Assembly: GCF_001976065.1 (NCBI RefSeq)
Contig: NZ_MNAH01000006.1
Coordinates: forward strand, 124,001-188,000
Length of the DNA: 64,000 bases
Source: Pseudomonas putida
GTDB taxonomy: Bacteria > Pseudomonadota > Gammaproteobacteria > Pseudomonadales > Pseudomonadaceae
Direction: 5' to 3'
The notes under the pieces were generated by a model. The model searched no databases and was not told where the DNA came from. It worked only from the letters and a program-made list of their open reading frames with translations. This document shows positions 7,038 through 15,674 of this stretch, one piece after another; position 1 is the first letter of the stretch, and each line of letters opens with the position of its first letter. The position numbers and the translations under genes were made by a program.

Positions 7038-9107
7038 TTAGTTTTTAACGGTCTTCGGCGCCTTCCCCGCCTTCATCTGCTCCAGCAACGGCGCACACTG
7101 ATTGGGTTCTCCGCCGCTCGGCGCCACCAGCGCCAACAGCCCTGCCGCCGGTGCGGCGATCACACCCAGTGCAACCATCCCGGCCCCACGCAACATCAAG
7201 GGAACAGCTTTAACACCGGCGTCGGGCTTGATGAACTTGCCGCGCACATACAGCGGCGATCGCAGCGAGATCAGCCGCCAGCCTTTGGATTCCGGCGTGA
7301 TGGTCAGGTCCAACTGCTCAGTCGCCATGTTCGCCGTGCCATCGATATAGATGATCGCGTTCTCGGTATCGAAGACGAACAACCGCGTAGTGGCCAGACC
7401 GCTCTTGATGTCGAAATCGGCAGCGGCACAGTTGATCTTCACTTCCTTGTCGCCAAAGATCTTGCCGACTACGTAGTTGCCGACGTTCAACCCGGCCAGT
7501 TCCATCAACTCGCGGCTGATGGCACCGTCGTTGATGAGCATTTTCAGATTGCCGTTGGCACCGCCCAGCAGCTTGGCCACCGAGTTGCCGCGCCCGGTAA
7601 TGTCGGCATCGCCATTGAGCTCGCCGAAGCTGGTTTTCATCGGTTCGAAGGTCGGGAACAACTGCTTGAGCTTGAAGCCCCGGGCCGTCAGTTTTGCCCG
7701 GCCTTCCAAGGGTTCCGTGTGCCCGTTCAGGCGAATCTGCGCATCCAGCTTGCCACCGGCTACGCCGAATCGCAGCGGCTCGAGACTGAGTACGCCATCG
7801 GTAAGCACCAGATGCGTGTAAAGATCGTTGAACGGCAACTTTTCGCTATGGACGATGCGCTTGCCGGTAAATTCCACATCCGCGTCCATGTCGCGCCAGC
7901 GATCCGTCTTGAACTCCTCGACCGGCAATACCTTGTCCGGTGGCTGCTTGCTTTCGCCGCCGCGGGCTTTCTGATTGGCGTTGGAGTCAGCGCCGATCAA
8001 CGGGGCCAGGTCGGCAAACAACAATTGATTGGATAACAGCGAACCGCTGAGTTTGGGGCGTGGCTGGCCCGCGACGTAGGCCAGGCTGCCATGGATGTCA
8101 CTCGAGCCGATCGTGCCGTTGAACCCTTCATATCTAAAAACCGCCCCGCCTGGCTCATGCAACTTGGCGATCAGATGGCCGTCGGTGGCATAGGGCGGCG
8201 TATCCGGCAGGGTCACACCGGTCAGGGGATAGAGGTTGCCCAGGCTGGTACCGGCCAGTTTCAGGCGTAAATCCAGCGCGCCCAGATTCATCGGATCGGT
8301 CAGCGTGCCGGCCAGTTCGACGCTGGTGTCGCCGATCTTCGCTTGCGCCTGCAGCGGAAATGGCCGCCCCGCGTCCTGCAACGCCAGCAGGCCGCCGATT
8401 TTGCCTTGGCCCGTGAGTTTCTGGCCGTGGTATTGGCCTTTGACCTTCAGGGCAAACGCGTAGTCCTGGGGTGCGCCGCCCTGCTCGGACGCCGTTTTCG
8501 CGGCTTTGTCGCCGACGATTTCGCTGAAGGGAATCGGCTTGCCCAAAGGGTCGATCAGTAGATCCAGCTGAGTCTTCAGGCTCTGGTCGTCGAGAGTGAC
8601 ATGTCCCTTGTCGAATCCGATCGCGCCGATATCCACCACCCAGGGCGAGGGCTCGGCGTTCGGGTCTTTCGGGTCGAACTTGAACGTCCAGTTGGCACGC
8701 CCGTCGGCCAGGCGTTGCAACTCGGCATTGGGTTCGGTGAGGTCGATGCGCGGGATCACCACACGCTGCGCCAACAAGGCCAGCGGCGAAATACGCAACT
8801 CTACGCGCTTGAGGCTGGCCATGCGCGGCGCCTTCGACCAGTCCGGGTTGCCCAGGCTCAGATCTTCTGCCACCACGTGCGGCCAGGGCACCCAGGCACG
8901 CCAGCCGCCCTCCTCGGGCTCGCGCTGCCAGACCACTGCCAGATTGCCATTGATGGCAAACGGGCGATGCAGTTCCTCGGACACCTTGGCATTGAGGGGT
9001 GGTTTGATCCGGTTCCAGTCGAAGAACACGATGATCAGCACCAGCACGGCCAACAACACAACGAAGGTGGTCAGGGTCCAGGCGAGAATCCTACGGGTGC
9101 GCATCAT
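7038..9107 (-). CDS. AsmA-family protein
   Basis: Envelope protein of 689 residues. One transmembrane helix near the N-terminus (WTLTTFVVLLAVLVLIIVFF) anchors a long periplasmic beta-rich part typical of AsmA: an N-terminal AsmA segment (PFAINGNLAVVWQREPEEGGWRAWVPWPHV) and a C-terminal half with GELNGDADITGRGNSVAKLLGGANGNL, the conserved AsmA C-terminal motif. Family members form hydrophobic grooves and are implicated in moving phospholipids between membranes. The start at 9107 follows AGGAGC; a frame to 9185 lacks such a site. The gene stands alone. The 3' end borders the AT-rich island, which has not disturbed it. Confidence 0.85.
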   Translation of the reverse strand: MMRTRRILAWTLTTFVVLLAVLVLIIVFFDWNRIKPPLNAKVSEELHRPFAINGNLAVVWQREPEEGGWRAWVPWPHVVAEDLSLGNPDWSKAPRMASLKRVELRISPLALLAQRVVIPRIDLTEPNAELQRLADGRANWTFKFDPKDPNAEPSPWVVDIGAIGFDKGHVTLDDQSLKTQLDLLIDPLGKPIPFSEIVGDKAAKTASEQGGAPQDYAFALKVKGQYHGQKLTGQGKIGGLLALQDAGRPFPLQAQAKIGDTSVELAGTLTDPMNLGALDLRLKLAGTSLGNLYPLTGVTLPDTPPYATDGHLIAKLHEPGGAVFRYEGFNGTIGSSDIHGSLAYVAGQPRPKLSGSLLSNQLLFADLAPLIGADSNANQKARGGESKQPPDKVLPVEEFKTDRWRDMDADVEFTGKRIVHSEKLPFNDLYTHLVLTDGVLSLEPLRFGVAGGKLDAQIRLNGHTEPLEGRAKLTARGFKLKQLFPTFEPMKTSFGELNGDADITGRGNSVAKLLGGANGNLKMLINDGAISRELMELAGLNVGNYVVGKIFGDKEVKINCAAADFDIKSGLATTRLFVFDTENAIIYIDGTANMATEQLDLTITPESKGWRLISLRSPLYVRGKFIKPDAGVKAVPLMLRGAGMVALGVIAAPAAGLLALVAPSGGEPNQCAPLLEQMKAGKAPKTVKN

Positions 9108-9483
9108 TGCACAGAGCTCCTGATACGGCTGAGCGTCACGATCACGATGCTCAGGAGAAACGCAGGGCCAGAACCGGCCCGTCATGGAATCTACGACTGG
9201 TAAATAGCCCGCAGGTTTAATCGAAAAGCCGATTTTGCCGCAATTGACCGCTTAAGCGTGACGCTCTCTTCCCGGCCGCGTTACCGACTTCGCACTTTTG
9301 CGTGGCACGACTGGGTCGAAAATACCCACCTGGGTGCACCGCGAAGGCCCGGTTTACAAGGGCTGTAGAGAACAATCAATTCCATTGATTATTAACATTG
9401 CGTTTATGAACTTTTATATCGACTTATCGAGAGTAGCATTGCCTTCGTACCCAATTTATCGCCCTCCCACGGAGCACCCCATC

Positions 9484-9903
9484 ATGAAACGTCAACTTCT
9501 GCTTAGCCTTACACTTTCAATGCTGGCCAGCACCGCCTTTGCACTGCCAGCCGCCGACCAGGCCACCCCGCAAGTGAAAGACACTCACTCGGTGTTCAGC
9601 CAAACCGTCGCCGCTGATGGCTCCGACCGCACCCCAGGTCAAACCATTGCCGAAGGTGGAAACGATCGCCTGAAAGAAAAAGGCCTGATCACTGAAGACG
9701 GTTACGATCAAACCCCACAAGGTCAAACAGTTGCTGAAGACGGCTACGACCAGACTCCACAAGGTCAGACGGTTGCCGCTGACGGTTCGGACCGCACCCT
9801 TGGCCAAACCCTGGCCGCCGATGGTTCCGACCGCACGCCAGGTCAAACCGTTGCCGAAGGTGGTGGTGACCGTGTTATCGAACGCAACAGCGCTATGAGC
9901 TGA
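9484..9903 (+). CDS. Secreted tandem-repeat protein (QTVAxDGxDRTPG repeats)
   Basis: Small exported protein of 139 residues. Residues 1-20 are a signal peptide ending in AFA. The rest is about seven consecutive units of 13-14 residues of the type QTVAADGSDRTPG, with variants ending GYDQTPQG or GGNDRL, so Asp, Gly and Gln recur at fixed spacing. It has no cysteine after the signal and no known catalytic motif. Similar small proteins in Pseudomonas genomes are often labelled phage infection protein, a name with little support. The ATG was chosen for GGAG ten bases upstream and the signal peptide; a longer frame starts at 9298. The spaced acidic residues suggest cation binding or an extended surface, which is inference. 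A terminator follows. Confidence 0.75.
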   Translation: MKRQLLLSLTLSMLASTAFALPAADQATPQVKDTHSVFSQTVAADGSDRTPGQTIAEGGNDRLKEKGLITEDGYDQTPQGQTVAEDGYDQTPQGQTVAADGSDRTLGQTLAADGSDRTPGQTVAEGGGDRVIERNSAMS

Positions 9904-9922
9904 GCCCATGGCGGCCCTGAAA

Positions 9923-9950
9923 AAAAGCCCAATCACCGGATTGGGCTTTT
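9923..9950 (+). terminator. Intrinsic terminator after the repeat protein
   Basis: Stem AAGCCCAAT/ATTGGGCTT with a short CACCGG loop, flanked by an A-run and a T-run, 20 bases after the stop. The A- and T-runs could let it work in both directions. Confidence 0.8.
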
Positions 9951-10075
9951 GACTTTCTGGCCATAACCTTTGTAGAAGTTGCACCTCCCCGCCTGATCTC
10001 CCCTTACGTCGTTCGACGCCGGCAAAGCCGATTTGCTAGAGTGCGCCGCAGTCCTTTTCAGAAAACGCCCTTGCG

Positions 10076-10708
10076 ATGCTGCCCCGCGCCGAACAGAAAC
10101 AACAAACCCGCAACGCCTTGATGGACGCGGCCCGCCATTTGATGGAGGGCGGCCGAGGTTTCGGCAGCCTGAGCCTGCGCGAAGTCGCTAAGACCGCCGG
10201 CATCGTGCCTACCGGTTTCTACCGGCATTTCGCCGATATGGATGAGCTCGGCCTGGTGCTGGTGAGCGAGGTCGGCCAGACCTTCCGGGAAACCATTCGC
10301 CTGGTGCGTCATAACGAGTTCGTCATGGGCGGCATCATCGATGCGTCCGTGCGGATCTTCCTCGATGTGGTGTCGGCCAACCGTTCGCAATTCCTGTTTC
10401 TGGCCAGGGAGCAGTACGGCGGCTCATTGCCGGTACGCCTGGCCATCGGTCGCTTGCGCGAGGACATCAGTTCGGACCTCGCCGCCGACCTGTCCCTGAT
10501 GCCGAAACTGCAGCACCTTGACATCGCCGGCCTGAGCGTCATGGCCGACCTGATCGTCAAAAGCGTGTTCGCCACCCTGCCGGACATCATCGACCCTCCC
10601 GTCGAGGCATTGCCCGAGCACTTGACGCCCCAGGCAAAGATCACCCAACAGCTGCGGTTCATCTTTATCGGCCTCAAGCACTGGCAGGGGCTGGGCAGTA
10701 CCGAGTAA
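10076..10708 (+). CDS. desT: TetR-family fatty acid desaturation regulator, DesT/FabR-like
   Basis: TetR-type repressor of 210 residues. The N-terminal helix-turn-helix (LSLREVAKTAGIVPTGFYRHFADMDELGL) is the FabR/DesT form, and REQYGGSLPVR lies in the ligand domain. DesT senses the ratio of unsaturated to saturated acyl-CoA and controls the desCB desaturase genes in P. aeruginosa, where as I recall it lies next to ureE, as here. The desCB genes that normally flank it divergently are absent: the upstream neighbour is the repeat-protein gene. No clear DesT palindrome was spotted before the start and the ribosome site is weak. The regulator may act on a distant desaturase locus. FabR-like control of fabAB is the alternative. 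Confidence 0.72.
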   Translation: MLPRAEQKQQTRNALMDAARHLMEGGRGFGSLSLREVAKTAGIVPTGFYRHFADMDELGLVLVSEVGQTFRETIRLVRHNEFVMGGIIDASVRIFLDVVSANRSQFLFLAREQYGGSLPVRLAIGRLREDISSDLAADLSLMPKLQHLDIAGLSVMADLIVKSVFATLPDIIDPPVEALPEHLTPQAKITQQLRFIFIGLKHWQGLGSTE

Positions 10709-10894
10709 GCACCGCGAAAGTACACCCGCCCGGCTTCAACTTGGTGCACAGGGAAAAACTGCGCACCAATTTCACCCAAAATCCTTTGCGCCCAGAAACT
10801 TTTCCTACAGCTCCTACAGGTATTTCCTACGCATCAGCGGATTGGCAAGCCCCTTGCTCTTGCCTGAGCATTGTCCATTGCTGGAAGCTTTCCG

Positions 10895-11395
10895 ATGCTG
10901 GTGATTCATCGCAGAATCGACCCTCAACCCGACTGGGCCGCCGAGCTGCACCTGACCTTCGAAGCCCGGAGTAAAAGCCGTTTGCGCTGTTTCAGTGCCG
11001 AGGGCGAAGACGTCGGGTTGTTTTTGGAGCGGGGTCAATCGCCATTGTATGACGGCGAATGTCTGCAGGCCGAAGATGGCCGCGTCGTGCGTGTCTGTGC
11101 CCGACCCGAACAATTGCTGCATGTCACCTGCGCCAATGCCTTCGAACTGACCCGTGCCGCCTTTCACCTGGGTAATCGTCATGTCGCACTGCAAGTGGGC
11201 GACGGCTGGTTGCGCCTGCTCGACGACTATGTGCTCAAGGCCATGCTCGAACAACTCGGCGCTGACGTCGAGCCCATTGAAGCCGGGTTTCAACCTGAAC
11301 ATGGCGCCTACGGCGGCGGTCATCACCACTCCCGTCACGGTGACGACAATTTCAATTACCCGCCAAAACTGCACCAGTTCGGCGTGCGCCCATGA
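10895..11395 (+). CDS. ureE: Urease accessory protein UreE (nickel chaperone)
   Basis: Protein of 166 residues that delivers nickel to the urease maturation complex. It has an N-terminal UreE fold (LVIHRRI, LTFEARSKSRLRC), the central FHLGNRHV motif with the conserved nickel-binding His, and a histidine-rich tail (GGGHHHSRHGDD). The ATG at 10895 follows GGAAG; eight extra upstream residues are possible. It opens the ureE-ureF-ureG-ureJ operon, overlapping ureF by four bases. The structural genes ureABC and ureD are not in this window; in Pseudomonas they commonly lie elsewhere. Confidence 0.95.
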   Translation: MLVIHRRIDPQPDWAAELHLTFEARSKSRLRCFSAEGEDVGLFLERGQSPLYDGECLQAEDGRVVRVCARPEQLLHVTCANAFELTRAAFHLGNRHVALQVGDGWLRLLDDYVLKAMLEQLGADVEPIEAGFQPEHGAYGGGHHHSRHGDDNFNYPPKLHQFGVRP

Positions 11396-12066
11396 ACCCT
11401 GCATGGGCCTTGCTGCGCCTGGCCAGTCCGCAGTTGCCGATAGGCGGCTACAGCTATTCCCAAGGCCTGGAAATGGCGGTGGACAATGGCCGTGTGCACG
11501 ATTCCACCAGCGCGCGACACTGGATCAGCGATCAAATGCTGCTCAATCTCGCCCGCTTCGAGGCACCGCTGCTGCTCGCCCACTGCGTGGCGGCGACCGA
11601 GGAAAACTGGAGCGAACTGCTGCAGCGCTGCGAAGAACACCGTGCCAGCCGGGAAACCCGTGAGCTGTATCAGGAAAGCCGGCAAATGGGCTACTCCTTG
11701 CAGCAACTGCTCAACGGCCTGCCGGAACTGGACTCCCAGGCCCGCGCCTTTCTCGAACACCGACCCGAACCCCACCTGGCCTTGTGCTGGGCGCTGGCTG
11801 CTCGCGCCTGGCAGATCAGCCCGCAGGATGCACTGGCCGCGTGGCTGTGGAGCTGGCTGGAAAACCAATTGGCGGTCCTGATGAAAACCCTGCCACTGGG
11901 CCAGCAGGCCGCGCAGCGCTTGACCAGCGAACTGCTGCCGCTGCTGCAACAGGCCCAACACGACGCTACCCGAATCAACCCCGACCACTATGGCAGCGCC
12001 GCGTTTGGCCTGTCCCTGGCGTGTATGGCCCACGAGCGCCAGTACAGCCGTCTGTTCCGGTCCTAG
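11392..12066 (+). CDS. ureF: Urease accessory protein UreF
   Basis: Protein of 224 residues that joins UreD and UreG on apo-urease and gates nickel insertion. The N-terminal LRLASPQLPIGGYSYSQGLE is the UreF signature; the rest is all-helical with a conserved C-terminal ACMAHERQYSRLFRS. The start overlaps the ureE stop (ATGA), indicating coupled translation. Length is normal and the gene is intact. Confidence 0.95.
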   Translation: MNPAWALLRLASPQLPIGGYSYSQGLEMAVDNGRVHDSTSARHWISDQMLLNLARFEAPLLLAHCVAATEENWSELLQRCEEHRASRETRELYQESRQMGYSLQQLLNGLPELDSQARAFLEHRPEPHLALCWALAARAWQISPQDALAAWLWSWLENQLAVLMKTLPLGQQAAQRLTSELLPLLQQAQHDATRINPDHYGSAAFGLSLACMAHERQYSRLFRS

Positions 12067-12089
12067 GGCCTTTTATTTTGGAGAACCAC

Positions 12090-12704
12090 ATGAACACACA
12101 ACCTTTGCGCGTCGGCATCGGCGGCCCGGTCGGCTCCGGTAAAACCGCCCTGACCCTGGCCCTGTGCCTGGCCCTGCGCGAACGCTACAACCTGGCCGTG
12201 GTGACCAACGACATCTACACCCGCGAAGACGCCGATTTCCTGGTGCGCAATGAAGCGCTGGCGCCGGAACGCATTATTGGCGTGGAAACCGGCGGCTGCC
12301 CGCATACGGCGATACGTGAAGACGCCTCGATCAACCTCGAGGCCGTGGATCAACTGAATCGCCGTTTCCCGGGGCTGGACCTGATCCTGGTGGAGTCCGG
12401 CGGCGACAATCTCTCGGCCACCTTCAGCCCGGAGCTGTCCGACCTGACCATCTACGTGATCGACGTTTCCGCGGGCGACAAGTTGCCACGCAAAGGCGGG
12501 CCGGGGATCTGCAAATCCGATCTGCTGGTGATCAACAAAATCGATCTGGCGCCGCTGGTGGGGGCGTCGCTGACCCTGATGGACAGCGACACAACGCGCA
12601 TGCGCAACGGCAAGCCGTTCGTGTTCAGCAACCAGAAAACCGGCCAGGGCCTGGACGCCATCATCGCCTTCATCGAACGCCAGGGCCTGCTGACAGCAGC
12701 CTGA
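12090..12704 (+). CDS. ureG: Urease accessory GTPase UreG
   Basis: SIMIBI-class GTPase of 204 residues that powers nickel loading of urease. The P-loop GGPVGSGKTAL is near the N-terminus, then TNDIYTREDA, the nickel-site motif GGCPHT and the guanine-recognition NKIDLAP. The start at 12090 has GGAG upstream; the longer open frame is spurious because it overlaps ureF in another phase. It is third in the operon, followed 29 bases later by ureJ. Confidence 0.96.
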   Translation: MNTQPLRVGIGGPVGSGKTALTLALCLALRERYNLAVVTNDIYTREDADFLVRNEALAPERIIGVETGGCPHTAIREDASINLEAVDQLNRRFPGLDLILVESGGDNLSATFSPELSDLTIYVIDVSAGDKLPRKGGPGICKSDLLVINKIDLAPLVGASLTLMDSDTTRMRNGKPFVFSNQKTGQGLDAIIAFIERQGLLTAA

Positions 12705-12733
12705 GCATGACTTATCCACAAGGAAGCTTCTGC

Positions 12734-13306
12734 ATGACACTGAAACGCATTCTGGGCGCCATGGCCCTGCTGTTGACACCGGCCATCGCGTTCGCTCACC
12801 CGGGACATGGTGACAATGGCTTGCTCGCCGGCATCAGCCACCCGATCGGTGGCCTCGACCATTTGTTGGCGATGCTCGCGGTCGGCTTGTGGGCGGCGCA
12901 GCAGAAGGGTGCTGCGCGCTGGGTGCTGCCGTGCACCTTCGTTGGCACCCTGCTGATCGGCGGGCTGCTGGGTTTCGCAGGGTTGAGCCTGCCGGCAATG
13001 GAAAGCGGGATCGCCGCGTCTGTGTTGGCGCTGGGCCTGGTGGTTGCACTGGCGGTGCGTCCGCCGTTGAGTCTGGCGATGGGTGCAACGGCGATGTTTG
13101 CGCTCTTCCATGGCGTGGCGCATGGCTTGGAATTGCCGGACCTGTCGAGTCCTTGGACATATGCGGCAGGGTTTGTGGCGGCGACCGCAGCGTTGCATGC
13201 AGCGGGTTATGCGGTGGTGCGGGTGTTGCCGCGCGCCGCTGCGCCGTTGATTCGACTCGCAGGCGTGGCTTCGGCGGCGACCGGAGTCTGGTTGTTGGCG
13301 GCCTAG
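12734..13306 (+). CDS. ureJ: HupE/UreJ-family membrane protein, probable nickel permease
   Basis: Inner-membrane protein of 190 residues. A signal-like first segment ends in IAFA, followed by the HupE/UreJ hallmark HPGHG and the HPIGGLDHLLAMLAVG motif, then about five more helices and FHGVAHGLELP. These histidine motifs are thought to bind nickel, and members next to urease or hydrogenase genes are considered nickel transporters. The ATG at 12734 follows AAGGAAG; an upstream in-frame ATG at 12707 would add nine residues. The gene ends the ureEFGJ operon. A TTATCCACA (12712-12720), matching a DnaA box, lies just before it, perhaps by chance. Confidence 0.88.
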   Translation: MTLKRILGAMALLLTPAIAFAHPGHGDNGLLAGISHPIGGLDHLLAMLAVGLWAAQQKGAARWVLPCTFVGTLLIGGLLGFAGLSLPAMESGIAASVLALGLVVALAVRPPLSLAMGATAMFALFHGVAHGLELPDLSSPWTYAAGFVAATAALHAAGYAVVRVLPRAAAPLIRLAGVASAATGVWLLAA

Positions 13307-13324
13307 CTCTCTATCGATTGTAAT

Positions 13325-13409
13325 GGCCTCTTCGTGAGCAAGCCCGCTCCCACAGTGGAACTGTGTACGCAGGACAAATGTGGGAGCGGGCTTGCTCGCG
13401 AAGGCGGCC
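13325..13409. repeat. REP doublet (inverted pair)
   Basis: Two inverted copies of a short REP palindrome (GAGCAAGCCCGCTCCCACA and its complement) 24 bases apart, between ureJ and the AGE-family gene. The same core recurs at eight further places in this window, always between genes. Confidence 0.85.
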
Positions 13410-13479
13410 TGACAGACAACACACTGCTCAGGCCTGCTAACATGTCGCGCAATCAACCCTGCCGTGACGACGCCAGCCA

Positions 13480-14613
13480 ATGCCGCCTGTTTCCCGCTCC
13501 GCCTCCCAGCCTGAACTGACCGCCCTGTTTGCCTCGGTGCAACAGCACTTCCAGGACGTGATCGTGCCGCTCTGGCAAGGTCCCGGCTGGAATGCCGACA
13601 TGGCGCTCCCCTACGAGGCGCTGGACGCCGAGCACACTCCGCTGCCCCCGCAACGCTACCGGGCCATGGCCTGCGCGCGGCAGTTGTATCTGTTTGCCAG
13701 CCTGATCGACCAAGTGCCAGGTGCCCGGGAGCGTGCGGCGGCGTTGTTCCGTTCCTTGCAGCGGCACTTCCACGATGCCGAGCACGGCGGCTGGTTCTAC
13801 AGCATCGACCCACAGGGCGCGCCGCTGGATCAGCGTAAAGACCTCTACACCCACGCATTTATTCTGTTCGCCTGTGCCCATTACTGGGACAAAGTCCGCG
13901 AGCCGCTGGTGGAATCGGTGCTCAACGCCGCCCTGGAAGTGATCGCGCAACGTTTTGCCAGCGGTGACGGCCTCTACGAAGCGAGCCTCGATCGTGACTG
14001 GTCGTCGTTGAACAGCGGTCCGCTGCAGAATCCGTTGATGCACCTGGCTGAAGCCTTCCTCGCCACGCTGTCGGTGCGTGAAGACTGCGCAGTGCAACAG
14101 GCGCTTGTCGACTTATGCACAGGGATGCAGCAGCGTTTTATCGATCCGCAACACGGCGTGCTGATGGAAAAACCGCTGGGTACTGTGGATAACTGGTTCG
14201 AACCGGGGCATCAGTTCGAATGGTATTTCCTGCTGGAGTCGTCCGAGTTGCTACGCGGGTCACCCTTGCATGCCTCGCTGGAGCGCGCCTTCGCCTTTAC
14301 CGAACAACTGGGCGTCGATCAACAGACCGGTGCCGTGCGGGCCATGCTTGATCTGGGGCCGGATGGCGCTTCTCGGGACGCAACGCAGCGCATCTGGGCC
14401 CAGGCCGAGTACTTGCGCGCATTGACGCTGCGGCCGGGCAGCGAGGCTGCGGTACTGCGCCAGTTGCAGGCCTTGCAGCAGCGATCACTGCATGCGGGGG
14501 GCTGGTATGAGTGCCGCGATGAGCAAGGTGAAGTGAGCCGTCTGGACATGCCGTCGACTACGCCTTATCACTTGGCGACTTGTTATCGTGGATTGGCTGA
14601 GTATCTTCGCTGA
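13480..14613 (+). CDS. AGE-family epimerase/isomerase
   Basis: Protein of 377 residues with the (alpha/alpha)6-barrel features of the N-acylglucosamine 2-epimerase family, which includes YihS-type aldose-ketose isomerases and mannose isomerases. Recognisable pieces are YRAMACARQLYLFA, HFHDAEHGGWFYSID, KDLYTHAFILFACAHYW, the NPLMHLAEAFLA helix and EPGHQFEWYFLL, which contain the Arg, His and Glu residues of the active cleft. Substrate (mannose/fructose, glucosamine derivative or other) cannot be assigned. It stands alone between REP elements and a convergent CDF gene. The start ATG has only a weak ribosome site. Confidence 0.82.
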   Translation: MPPVSRSASQPELTALFASVQQHFQDVIVPLWQGPGWNADMALPYEALDAEHTPLPPQRYRAMACARQLYLFASLIDQVPGARERAAALFRSLQRHFHDAEHGGWFYSIDPQGAPLDQRKDLYTHAFILFACAHYWDKVREPLVESVLNAALEVIAQRFASGDGLYEASLDRDWSSLNSGPLQNPLMHLAEAFLATLSVREDCAVQQALVDLCTGMQQRFIDPQHGVLMEKPLGTVDNWFEPGHQFEWYFLLESSELLRGSPLHASLERAFAFTEQLGVDQQTGAVRAMLDLGPDGASRDATQRIWAQAEYLRALTLRPGSEAAVLRQLQALQQRSLHAGGWYECRDEQGEVSRLDMPSTTPYHLATCYRGLAEYLR

Positions 14614-14626
14614 CTGAACGATCACT

Positions 14627-15532
14627 TTACGCAATCCACTTGCGATCCCCGGTAAAGCTGATGGTCAGCCATCTCGCCGCATCGGGCTTGCCGAGCTTCG
14701 CGGAAATTTCCTCTCGCAGCGCATCCAGCTGCACCACGCTGTTAAGCCGATAATTGGTCGGCAATACGATGTGAATCTCGATAAAACAGGCCCGGCCGTG
14801 TTTCTGCACGTAGGAAATGTAGTCGTCGAAACCATGCTCGATCTTCGCCGCCGCCAGTACCTGATTCACTTTCTCATCCAATTGATCCGGGGCGATTCCC
14901 AGCACATCGCGCAATGCCGGGCCAAGAATCTTGAAGGCCGGCGCGAGCATGCTCAGGGCCAGCAGAATCAGGATCAGCGGATCGACATAAATCGCCCACT
15001 GGGCGTAACCCTGGGTCTTCAGCAACAGTGCGGCGAGGAAGCTCACCAGCAAGCCTGCTGACAGCATCGCATCCACCAGCCAGCTGATGTTGTCGAATTG
15101 CAGCAGCGTTGATTTCAGCTTGCGGTTGCGATGGCGCACGTAGAAGAAATAGGCGAACTCAACGACGGTAAACACCGCGGCGTAGACGATCACCAGCCCA
15201 AGCTCGATCTCGCGACCACCATTGATGATGCCGAACACACCGTTGAGAAACGCGTAGATGGCGATCAGGAACAGGAAGCTGCCTTCGATAAGCAACACCA
15301 TGGGTTCCAGGTGCCAGAAGCCAAACTGGAAGCGCTGGTTGCTTTCCTTGGCGATCAACTTCGCGGTGATGAGCATCAGCACCTTGATGAAGGTCGCGAT
15401 CAGCGAGAAGAAGCCATCGAACAGGATGGATTGGGCGCCTGAGACAACGCCGGTGACGATCCCGGCGATCGCCACGGCCAGCATCAGGAAGGTCGATTGC
15501 TTGAGCAGCGACTGCTCGCCTCGATTGCTCAC
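14627..15532 (-). CDS. Cation diffusion facilitator (CDF) transporter
   Basis: Inner-membrane protein of 301 residues with about six hydrophobic segments and a cytosolic C-terminal domain (about 210-300, FIEIHIVLP), the CDF layout. Helix 2 has LFDGFFSLIATFIKV, with one Asp of the metal site; helix 5 has the matching LVDAMLSAG. The classical CDF site has two Asp or His/Asp pairs; here the pattern is partial, so metal specificity (Zn, Fe, Mn) is not predictable. The start is a GTG at 15532 with GGGAG five bases upstream. Convergent with the AGE-family gene; no regulator adjacent. Confidence 0.83.
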   Translation of the reverse strand: MSNRGEQSLLKQSTFLMLAVAIAGIVTGVVSGAQSILFDGFFSLIATFIKVLMLITAKLIAKESNQRFQFGFWHLEPMVLLIEGSFLFLIAIYAFLNGVFGIINGGREIELGLVIVYAAVFTVVEFAYFFYVRHRNRKLKSTLLQFDNISWLVDAMLSAGLLVSFLAALLLKTQGYAQWAIYVDPLILILLALSMLAPAFKILGPALRDVLGIAPDQLDEKVNQVLAAAKIEHGFDDYISYVQKHGRACFIEIHIVLPTNYRLNSVVQLDALREEISAKLGKPDAARWLTISFTGDRKWIA

Positions 15533-15601
15533 AGGATCTCCCCGAACCTTAAGACGGTTTGTTGGGTGAGGAGTCTAGCTGATGTCAGGCGCTGTCTGTT
15601 C

Positions 15602-15664
15602 CGGCCTCTTCGCGAGCAGGCTCGCTCCCACGAGGATCGCGCTGAACCTGCTCGCGAATGGCCA
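15602..15664. repeat. REP doublet (inverted pair)
   Basis: GCGAGCAGGCTCGCTCCCAC followed by a second, shorter inverted copy (CTGCTCGCGAATGG), between the CDF gene start and the SDR gene stop. Confidence 0.75.
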
Positions 15665-15674
15665 TAACGCGGTC

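Noticed and set aside
9600..9890. Possible CRISPR array because of regular repeats of about 40 bases
   Set aside because: The repeats are continuous, vary in sequence, have no unique spacers and are in frame in a signal-peptide protein.
10871..13306. Complete urease operon
   Set aside because: Only ureE, ureF, ureG and ureJ are present; ureA, ureB, ureC and ureD are not in the window.
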